Shown here: positions 1 to 4,490 of the stretch, one piece after another
Numbering within the stretch: position 1 is the stretch's first letter
Layout: each line of letters starts with the position of its first letter
Assembly (NCBI GenBank): GCA_031285115.1
Contig: JAITWU010000063.1
Coordinates: forward strand, 1-5,208
Direction of reading: 5' to 3'
Length of the DNA stretch: 5,208 nucleotides
DNA from: Azonexus sp.
GTDB lineage: Bacteria > Pseudomonadota > Gammaproteobacteria > Burkholderiales > Rhodocyclaceae
The notes under the pieces: generated by a model
Seen by the model: the letters and a program-made list of their open reading frames with translations, nothing else
Databases searched by the model: none
Told to the model about the DNA's origin: nothing
Translations under genes and position numbers: made by a program

Positions 1-572
1 TGGATAGCGCCCGGACGCAGCCGCTGGCGAGCGGGCGTTTTTTGACCCTCGACAATCAGGTCAATGTCTCGACCGGCACGGTGCGGGCCAAGGCGCGCTT
101 TGACAATGCCGATGGCCGACTCTTTCCCAACCAGTTCGTCAATATCCGCCTGCAACTGGGCACGGCAGAGGGCGTGCTGGTTCCGGTGACAGCCGTGCGG
201 ACGGGGCTGGACGGCGATTACGTTTATGTCATCGACGCCGAAAGCATCGCCCGCACGCGCCCGGTCAAACGGGGCCTGGCGACGGATACGGAGATTTTGA
301 TCGCCCAGGGCTTGCAGGCGGGCGAGCGGGTGGTTGCCGAAGGCGGCGACCGCGTCAAGGACGGCGCGGCAGTGCGGCGGGCCGATGCGGCGGGGCCGCC
401 AGCGGGCGAAGCAAAAGGCGGCCCTGGCGGCGGCGGGCGACCGAATCTCGACAAGCTGCCGCCGGAAGAACGTGAGAAGGTTGAGAAAATGACGCCAGAA
501 GAGCGGCGCAGCTATTTCCAGCAGAAACGGGCGGAACAAGGCGGCGTGTCCGGTCGGAAAGGGTCGCCTTAA
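1..572 (+). CDS. RND efflux system periplasmic adaptor (membrane fusion protein), C-terminal part
   Basis: The frame is open from the left edge (first full codon at position 3), so the N-terminus is missing. About 189 residues remain. The stretch containing LTLDNQVNVSTGTVRAKARF and then LFPNQFVNIRL is the characteristic beta-barrel core of MdtA/AcrA-type adaptors. It is followed by the membrane-proximal domain (VLVPVTAVRTG, then DYVYVID, then GLQAGERVVAEGGDRVKDGAAV). By family knowledge these proteins bridge an inner-membrane RND pump and an outer-membrane channel in drug or metabolite efflux, and are usually anchored by a lipid or an N-terminal helix that is not visible here. After the conserved fold comes a Gly/Pro-rich linker and a highly charged tail (PPEEREKVEKMTPEERRSYF). 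No pump gene follows: the next gene is an unrelated HD-GYP protein 120 bp downstream, so the pump must lie upstream or elsewhere. Sure of the family; the exact member (mdtA or another) cannot be fixed. A TTG at position 42 in this frame is internal, not a start. Confidence 0.9.
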   Translation, partial: DSARTQPLASGRFLTLDNQVNVSTGTVRAKARFDNADGRLFPNQFVNIRLQLGTAEGVLVPVTAVRTGLDGDYVYVIDAESIARTRPVKRGLATDTEILIAQGLQAGERVVAEGGDRVKDGAAVRRADAAGPPAGEAKGGPGGGGRPNLDKLPPEEREKVEKMTPEERRSYFQQKRAEQGGVSGRKGSP

Positions 573-677
573 CTGTCGTCCCCAAAGGCAACTTTTGTCA
601 GGCGCGGACAAACTCCATCGCCAACCCCGGCGCGGCAAGACGAAGTCGACAAAGTATGTGGATTTTGGCGAGCGCGA

Positions 678-683
678 TAGAAT
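678..683 (+). promoter_or_regulatory. Possible -10 element for the HD-GYP gene
   Basis: TAGAAT matches the sigma-70 -10 consensus at five of six positions and sits 9 bp before the ATG at 693. I find no good -35 box at normal spacing and no TGn extension. If it is used, the transcript would start only a few bases before the ATG and be nearly leaderless, which fits the absence of a clear Shine-Dalgarno sequence. The same octamer TAGAATCC occurs before the tRNA gene at 4157-4164. Weak call. Confidence 0.25.
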
Positions 684-692
684 CCGCGAGTC

Positions 693-1898
693 ATGATCAA
701 GCAGATCCAAACCGACCAGTTGCAGCCCGGCATGTTCGTGCATGACCTCAATTGCGGCTGGCTGGATCATCCTTTTTTCGCCAACGCCTTTCTCGTCCGC
801 GACCAGAAGACGGTGGAGAAAATCGCCAGCCTCGGCATCCGCGGGCTGTACATCGACACGGACAAGGGCGCGGATGTCGAAGAAGCGCGCACGGCAGAGG
901 AGGTCAGCGCCGATCTCGACCGGCACCTCAGCGAAATCGCCAGCAAGGGGCCGGAAGCGCCCGTCGTCACGGCGCTCAAGGAAGAAGCCGCGCGCGCCCG
1001 GCGCTTGCATGGCGAAGCGCACAAAATCGTCCGCAATATGATGGATGACGTTCGCCTCGGCCAGCAGATCGAGGTCGACCGCATGGAGCCGCTGGTCGAA
1101 AACGTGGTCGATTCCATTTTCCGCAACCAGGATGCGCTGTTGCCGCTGGCCCGGCTGAAAAACCACGACGATTACACTTTTCAGCATTCCGTCAGCGTTT
1201 GCGCCCTGCTCGTCGCCTTTGGCCGCGGTCTCAATCTGGAGCGCGAGATCTTGAAAGACATGGCCCTCGGCGGCCTCTTGCACGACATCGGCAAGGCGCG
1301 CGTGCCCGACGCCATTCTCAACAAACCGGGCAAGCTGACCGACGGCGAATTCGTCAAGATGAAATCGCACGTAGATCTCGGCGTCGCCGTTCTGCAACAG
1401 ACGCCGGGCGTTCCTGAAATCGCGCTCTGCGTGACCGCTGAACACCACGAACGCTACGACGGCAGCGGTTATCCGCACAAGCAGCAGCAACAGGGGATCA
1501 GCCTTTACGGTCAGATCGCCTCGATCGTCGACGTGTATGACGCCATTTCTTCCGACCGCTGCTACCACAAAGGGATGCCGCCAACGCAGGCGCTCAAGAA
1601 ACTGCTCGAATGGAGCAGCCACCATTTCAACCCGCAACTGGTGCAAACCTTTATCCGCGCCATCGGCATTTATCCGAGCGGCTCCTTGGTCCAGCTCGAA
1701 AGCAAGCGTCTCGGCGTGGTCATCGAGCAGAACGAAAAAAACCTGCTGGCGCCGACCGTCCGCGTTTTTTACCACGCCGGTCAGCAGCACTACATCCCGC
1801 CGGAAAATATCGACCTTGCTAGATCAATGGATCGCATCGCCAGTTTCGAGAATTTTGAAAAATGGAAAATCGACCCGCGCCAATGGCTGCCCGCCTGA
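693..1898 (+). CDS. DUF3391 / HD-GYP domain cyclic-di-GMP phosphodiesterase
   Basis: This 401-residue protein has an N-terminal DUF3391 domain (about 1-130, opening with IKQIQTDQLQPGMFVHDL) and an HD-GYP domain (about 155-325). The expected metal-site and signature residues are present: H165, the HD pair H197-D198 in LLHDIGK, H226, H251-H252, and D280 in IVDVYDAIS. The GYP signature is intact as HHERYDGSGYP (251-261). A conserved C-terminal segment (about 328-401) ends in WKIDPRQWLPA. By family knowledge these enzymes hydrolyse cyclic-di-GMP to pGpG or GMP, lowering the signal and favouring motility over biofilm. There is no signal peptide or membrane segment, so it should be cytoplasmic. Activity is inferred from the intact motifs. 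The ATG at 693 is chosen because DUF3391 starts right there; no strong ribosome-binding site is seen. The downstream small gene overlaps its end. DUF3391-HD-GYP proteins are common in beta- and gammaproteobacteria, and the specific pathway is not shown here. Confidence 0.93.
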   Translation: MIKQIQTDQLQPGMFVHDLNCGWLDHPFFANAFLVRDQKTVEKIASLGIRGLYIDTDKGADVEEARTAEEVSADLDRHLSEIASKGPEAPVVTALKEEAARARRLHGEAHKIVRNMMDDVRLGQQIEVDRMEPLVENVVDSIFRNQDALLPLARLKNHDDYTFQHSVSVCALLVAFGRGLNLEREILKDMALGGLLHDIGKARVPDAILNKPGKLTDGEFVKMKSHVDLGVAVLQQTPGVPEIALCVTAEHHERYDGSGYPHKQQQQGISLYGQIASIVDVYDAISSDRCYHKGMPPTQALKKLLEWSSHHFNPQLVQTFIRAIGIYPSGSLVQLESKRLGVVIEQNEKNLLAPTVRVFYHAGQQHYIPPENIDLARSMDRIASFENFEKWKIDPRQWLPA

Positions 1899-2458
1899 TC
1901 GCGCTATTGCTGTGCGGCCTGCCGTTACTGGCTGACAGCGCCGGGACGGCAGACCGCCAGCAACGCCTCGACCGCGCCGCCGCCTTGAAAAGCGAAGCTG
2001 CGGCAGAACGCAAAGCCGCCGCCGAACGGCTCGAACAACAAAATGCCGAATGCGCCAGGAGCTTTTTCGTCAATTCATGCCGCGACGACGCCAAAGATGA
2101 GCATCTCAAAGCCATCGACGAAGCCCGCCGTCTGGAAAACGAGAGCGCCGCGCTGGAGCGCGAAATCAAACACGAGGATGTAGCCCAGCACGAAGCCGAA
2201 CAGGCCGCCGAAAACCAGCGGCGCGAGGCCGACCGGGCGGAACGCGAAACGCAGGTCGCCAACGAGCGGCAAAAAAACGCCGAAGCAACGGCCCAACACT
2301 TGGCCGATAAAGAAAAGCAAGCTGCCGAAGGCGAAAAACGCAAAGCAGCGGAAGCCGAAAAACTGCGCCGCAAACAGGCCGAACACGCCGCCCGCGTGGC
2401 GGAAAAAAAGCGGCGGCAGGAGAAAAAAGCCGCCGAAAAACCGGGGCAAAAGCCCTGA
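1883..2458 (+). CDS. Small exported coiled-coil protein of unknown function
   Basis: From this ATG the product is 191 residues. It begins with a signal-peptide-like stretch (MAARLIALLLCGLPLLADSA): one Arg, a Leu-rich core, and possible cleavage between about residues 17 and 23. The Cys at residue 11 does not sit in a proper lipobox, so a lipoprotein is unlikely. The rest is almost entirely Ala/Glu/Lys/Arg/Gln-rich, as in long alpha-helical coiled coils, with a lysine-rich end reminiscent of TolA's helical region by composition only. The one distinctive patch is NAECARSFFVNSCRDDAK (about 54-71), with cysteines 57 and 66 (C-x8-C) that could form a disulphide in the periplasm. I recall similar 'C...F.V..C' proteins annotated as hypothetical in betaproteobacteria, but cannot name a function. 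An upstream ATG at 1862 adds seven residues (MENRPAP) and is possible; 1883 gives the more typical signal peptide. Neither start has a clear ribosome-binding site. The gene overlaps the HD-GYP gene by 16 bp (37 bp from 1862), which suggests co-transcription and translational coupling. Confidence 0.75.
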   Translation: MAARLIALLLCGLPLLADSAGTADRQQRLDRAAALKSEAAAERKAAAERLEQQNAECARSFFVNSCRDDAKDEHLKAIDEARRLENESAALEREIKHEDVAQHEAEQAAENQRREADRAERETQVANERQKNAEATAQHLADKEKQAAEGEKRKAAEAEKLRRKQAEHAARVAEKKRRQEKKAAEKPGQKP

Positions 2459-2532
2459 TGGCAGTCAAAGCGCAGCAACCGTCGACCGCGATACGCCCTC
2501 AACCTGCGACGCCACCGCCTGATGGCGAAATC

Positions 2533-3588
2533 TCAACCAGCCATGCCAGCCGCCAGACGCAGCAATTTGCCAATCGGCGTCGGCACCCCCGCCGCCGCCG
2601 CCTGCGTCAGATCCAGCCATTCATGACCCGCTTCGGCCACGCGCGGCGTTCTTTCGACTTCGCACAACACCGGCTCCAGCGTCAGGCGAAAGTGGGTGAA
2701 AGTATGGCGTAACGGCGGCAACGGCTGGCAGCGCCGCGCCTTGAGGCCAAAGCGCGCGAGAACACGCTCGACCGGCCCTTCCGGCGGCGTCAGCAGGCCG
2801 CCCCAAAGGCCGGTGGGCGGGCGGCGTTCAAGCAAGATCCGCCCGCCAGCGCAGAGCAGCACAAAAGTCGCCGTCCGCTCCGGCAGCGCCGCCCGCGGCC
2901 GCGCCGTTGGCAGCGTCATCTGCCGCCCCTGCTGGCGCGCCTGGCAATCCGCCGCCACCGGGCAATCCTCGCAAGCCGGGCGGCTGCGTGCGCACAAGCC
3001 GCTGCCCAAATCCATCAAGCCCTGCGTGTAGGCTTCAATGTCAACTTCCGGCAAAAGGCTGGCGGCCAGCCGCCAAAGCTGCCGATGCACGGCCACCGCG
3101 CCGGGAAAACCGTCGATGGCGAAATGGCGGCACAGCACGCGCTTGACATTGCCATCGAGAATAGCCGCCCGCTCGCCAAAGGCGAAAACGGCAATGGCCG
3201 CCGCCGTCGACGGGCCGACGCCCGGCAATTCCGCCAGCGCCGCCGCATTGCCGGGAAAATGCCCGCCGTGACGGGCAACGACCTCCTCGGCGCAGCGGTG
3301 CAGATTGCGGGCGCGGGCGTAGTAACCCAAACCGGCCCAATGTTCCATCACCACATCGACCGAAGCCGCCGCCAGCGCCTCGACATCGGGAAAGCGGGCG
3401 AGAAAGCGCCGGTAATAAGGAATCACCGTCGCCACCTGCGTCTGCTGCAACATGATTTCGGAAAGCCAGATGCGGTAAGGATCGCGGCCATTCTGCCAGG
3501 GTAAGTCATGCCGCCCGGCAGTTTTTTGCCAGGCGATCAGGCGAACGGCGAAAGAAGGCGTGTCAATCAAAGTCTGTTCTCGACGCAT
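2533..3588 (-). CDS. mutY: A/G-specific adenine glycosylase MutY
   Basis: The 351-residue product matches the usual MutY length (about 350). MutY removes adenine mispaired with 8-oxoguanine or guanine, preventing G:C to T:A transversions. Visible landmarks, in order: LPWQNGRDPYRIWLSEIMLQ with catalytic Glu44; the helix-hairpin-helix LPGVGPSTAAAI (121-132); Asp145 in ILDGNVKRVL; and the [4Fe-4S] cluster ligands Cys199, Cys206, Cys209 and Cys215 with the classic C-x6-C-x2-C-x5-C spacing. A C-terminal NUDIX-like 8-oxoG-sensing domain follows (about 239-345), with ILLERRPPTGLWGG and the FTHF motif at 297-300. All key residues are present, so the enzyme should be active. The reading frame stays open upstream to 4032, but that part is antisense to the flavin reductase. 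The ATG at 3588 places the conserved N-terminus correctly. No Shine-Dalgarno sequence precedes it. It converges on the coiled-coil gene, with 74 bp between the two stops, and diverges from the flavin reductase gene. Confidence 0.97.
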   Translation of the reverse strand: MRREQTLIDTPSFAVRLIAWQKTAGRHDLPWQNGRDPYRIWLSEIMLQQTQVATVIPYYRRFLARFPDVEALAAASVDVVMEHWAGLGYYARARNLHRCAEEVVARHGGHFPGNAAALAELPGVGPSTAAAIAVFAFGERAAILDGNVKRVLCRHFAIDGFPGAVAVHRQLWRLAASLLPEVDIEAYTQGLMDLGSGLCARSRPACEDCPVAADCQARQQGRQMTLPTARPRAALPERTATFVLLCAGGRILLERRPPTGLWGGLLTPPEGPVERVLARFGLKARRCQPLPPLRHTFTHFRLTLEPVLCEVERTPRVAEAGHEWLDLTQAAAAGVPTPIGKLLRLAAGMAG

Positions 3589-3608
3589 GCGGGGCGAGGC
3601 CGGATAAT
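3580..3608 (+). promoter_or_regulatory. Candidate sigma-70 promoter of the flavin reductase gene
   Basis: A TCGACG (-35, 3580-3585) and a GATAAT (-10, 3603-3608) are separated by 17 bp, the optimal spacing. They match TTGACA and TATAAT at four and five positions respectively. The predicted transcript start is near 3615, giving a leader of about 25 bases before the ATG at 3640. The -35 box overlaps the first codons of mutY on the other strand. Prediction by eye only. Confidence 0.45.
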
Positions 3609-3631
3609 ACGCAACTTTTGCCTTTTCCCAA
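3604..3631 (-). promoter_or_regulatory. Candidate sigma-70 promoter of mutY, sharing its -10 with the opposite promoter
   Basis: Read on the minus strand there is TTGGGA (-35, 3631-3626), a 16-bp spacer and TATTAT (-10, 3609-3604), matching the consensus at four and five positions. The -10 is the complement of the plus-strand GATAAT, so both promoters would use the same few base pairs. The predicted start is near 3597, leaving only about 9 bases before the mutY ATG at 3588. Confidence 0.4.
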
Positions 3632-3639
3632 CCCCCGCA

Positions 3640-4125
3640 ATGAGCCACCCTCCCCTTGATACACGCCCTCTGCGCAATGCTTTGGGGCGTTTCGCCACTG
3701 GCGTCGCCATCGTCACGGCGCTTGACCCGGATGGGCAGCCGATCGGCCTCACCGTCAATTCCTTTACCGCCGTCTCGCTCGACCCGGCGCTGGTTCTCTG
3801 GTGTCTCGACAACGACTCGCACAACCTCGCCGCCTTCCGCCGCGCCAGCCATCACGCCATCAACATCCTCGCCGCCGCCCAGCTTGACCTCTCCAACCGC
3901 TTCGCCACCTGGCCAGCCGACCGCTTCGTCGGCCTCCCCTGGCGTCCCGGCATCGGCGGCGCGCCGCTCCTGCCAGACTGCTGCGCGACCTTTGAAGTCG
4001 CCAACGAAACCGCCCACACTGGCGGCGACCACACCATTTTCATCGGCCGCATCGAACGCTTCAGCGAAACCCCCAACCTCGCCCCGCTAGTGTTCCACGC
4101 CGGCCAATACCGGCAACTCGCCTAA
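3640..4125 (+). CDS. Flavin reductase-like domain protein (FMN-binding split-barrel)
   Basis: This 161-residue protein is the size of single-domain flavin reductases of the HpaC/DIM6/NTAB type. Family landmarks are LRNALGRFATGVAIVTALDP near the N-terminus, IGLTVNSFTAVSLDPALVLW (35-54) in the flavin-binding barrel, GDHTIFIGRIERF (129-141), and the closing PLVFHAGQYRQLA (149-161). By family knowledge such proteins bind FMN or FAD and use NAD(P)H to supply reduced flavin to a partner monooxygenase or other acceptor; some only bind FMN or haem. No partner monooxygenase is present in the window, so the substrate is unknown. It should be cytoplasmic, with no signal peptide or membrane span. The ATG at 3640 is chosen because the conserved fold starts immediately; an upstream in-frame ATG at 3508 would overlap mutY and adds unrelated sequence. 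No good Shine-Dalgarno sequence is visible. It is divergent from mutY, with the tRNA gene 56 bp downstream. Confidence 0.9.
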   Translation: MSHPPLDTRPLRNALGRFATGVAIVTALDPDGQPIGLTVNSFTAVSLDPALVLWCLDNDSHNLAAFRRASHHAINILAAAQLDLSNRFATWPADRFVGLPWRPGIGGAPLLPDCCATFEVANETAHTGGDHTIFIGRIERFSETPNLAPLVFHAGQYRQLA

Positions 4126-4153
4126 CCGCGCCGAGCCAGCGGCAAAAAGTTGA

Positions 4154-4162
4154 TGCTAGAAT
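4154..4162 (+). promoter_or_regulatory. Extended -10 promoter of the tRNA-Gly gene
   Basis: TGCTAGAAT fits the extended -10 form TGnTATAAT with a single mismatch and lies 19 bp before the mature tRNA 5' end. No good -35 is seen at 16-18 bp, which is typical where the TGn extension compensates. Transcription would start near 4169, leaving a short leader for RNase P to remove. Confidence 0.5.
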
Positions 4163-4181
4163 CCCTTCCCTGACGCGCAAA

Positions 4182-4255
4182 GCGGGTGTAGTTCAATGGC
4201 AGAACGGCAGCTTCCCAAGCTGCATACGAGGGTTCGATTCCCTTCGCCCGCTCCA
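4182..4255 (+). tRNA. tRNA-Gly, anticodon CCC
   Basis: The 74-base sequence folds into a complete cloverleaf. The acceptor stem pairs GCGGGTG with CGCCCGC (one U-G wobble). The D arm is GTTC/GAAC, the anticodon stem GCAGC/GCTGC with loop TTCCCAA, the variable loop 4 bases, and the T stem GAGGG/CCCTT with loop TTCGATT. The discriminator is U and the 3' CCA is encoded. The anticodon CCC at 4214-4216 reads the glycine codon GGG. The tRNA is intact even though an integrase gene lies just downstream. That is expected when an element integrates at the tRNA 3' end and restores it with its own copy of the attachment core. Confidence 0.97.
4234..4255 (+). other. Probable attachment site (attL-type) in the tRNA-Gly 3' end
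   Basis: The T arm, acceptor 3' strand and CCA of a tRNA gene are the usual crossover site for tRNA-targeting tyrosine integrases. Here a P4/ICE-type integrase begins 235 bp downstream and reads away from the tRNA, as in ICEclc/PAGI-2-like elements, which are known to use tRNA-Gly genes. The exact core length is a guess, because the second copy (attR) would be outside the window. Confidence 0.5.
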
Positions 4256-4264
4256 GACATCTTT

Positions 4265-4288
4265 TCCACGGACATCCACCAACGTCCA
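4265..4288 (+). repeat. 24-bp direct repeat, copy 1
   Basis: This stretch matches 4338-4361 at 22 of 24 positions, with the 15-base core GGACATCCACCAACG (4270-4284) identical. The two copies are 73 bp apart start to start, close to seven turns of the DNA helix. The placement between attachment site and integrase gene is where arm-type integrase or excisionase sites lie; that role is inferred. Confidence 0.8.
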
Positions 4289-4324
4289 AGGAGTGAAGTA
4301 AGTCATTGTCGGGATTGAGATTTT

Positions 4325-4330
4325 TATAAG
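4325..4330 (+). promoter_or_regulatory. Possible -10 element for the integrase gene
   Basis: TATAAG lies in the most AT-rich patch of the tRNA-integrase gap (about 4315-4335) and differs from TATAAT at one position. The best TTG-type -35 (TTGTCG, 4306-4311) is only 13 bp upstream, too close for a normal promoter. Weak call; the integrase may instead be driven from the joined end of the circular form. Confidence 0.2.
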
Positions 4331-4337
4331 ATTTCAG

Positions 4338-4361
4338 TCCAAGGACATCCACCAACGGCCA
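4338..4361 (+). repeat. 24-bp direct repeat, copy 2
   Basis: Second copy of the repeat at 4265-4288, differing at two positions. Its first eight bases, TCCAAGGA, also occur at 4285-4292 at the tail of copy 1, so the region holds three TCCAnGGA half-palindromes (4265, 4285, 4338). Confidence 0.8.
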
Positions 4362-4369
4362 CTGACTAC

Positions 4370-4401
4370 CGGTACAAAACGGTACAAAAAGCGGTACAAA
4401 A
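4370..4401 (+). repeat. Three copies of CGGTACAAAA
   Basis: The decamer CGGTACAAAA occurs exactly at 4370-4379, 4380-4389 and 4392-4401: two in direct tandem and the third after a 2-bp gap, so all three are on about the same face of the helix. Iterons of this kind between a tRNA and a P4-type integrase gene are plausible arm-type recombinase or regulator binding sites. The function is inferred. Confidence 0.85.
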
Positions 4402-4465
4402 AAGTGCGGGGCGCGTGCGTTCCGCGTTGTTGATGGAGGGGCTGGGCCAGGGCATGGAACATCGC

Positions 4466-4489
4466 ATCCAACTCATTTGGAGTTGGGAT
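4466..4489 (+). promoter_or_regulatory. Hairpin over the integrase ribosome-binding site
   Basis: ATCCAACTC (4466-4474) can pair with GAGTTGGGAT (4480-4489) with one bulged G, around a five-base loop ATTTG. The Shine-Dalgarno GGAG (4479-4482, 8 bases before the ATG at 4491) lies in the loop edge and the 3' arm of the stem. Folding would therefore hide it. The same dyad could instead be a DNA operator. Confidence 0.55.
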
Positions 4490-4490
4490 C

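Noticed and set aside
594..612. Terminator after the efflux adaptor
   Set aside because: TTTGTC/GACAAA makes a 6-bp stem with a 7-base loop, but it is weak and no T-tract follows.
1819..2502. Minus-strand 227-residue Ser/Ala/Cys-rich frame
   Set aside because: It is the complement of the repetitive Glu/Lys/Ala codons of the coiled-coil gene; its composition reflects that, not a real protein.
2510..2527. Terminator between the convergent coiled-coil gene and mutY
   Set aside because: Only a 5-bp stem (CGCCA/TGGCG) with an 8-base loop, or a 4-bp alternative, and no T-run on either strand.
2458..2712. Plus-strand 84-residue frame starting in a TGATG overlap with the coiled-coil gene
   Set aside because: The start looks coupled, but most of the frame is antisense to the 3' end of mutY and the product is low-complexity Arg/Gln/Pro sequence with no recognisable fold.
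3589..4032. N-terminal extension of the mutY frame to 4032
   Set aside because: It is antisense to the flavin reductase and shows no MutY similarity; the ATG at 3588 gives the normal family length.
4122..4355. Minus-strand 77-residue reading frame across the tRNA gene
   Set aside because: It is the antisense translation of the tRNA-Gly gene. The GIEPSYAAWEAAVLPLNYTR string is a well-known spurious 'protein' made this way.
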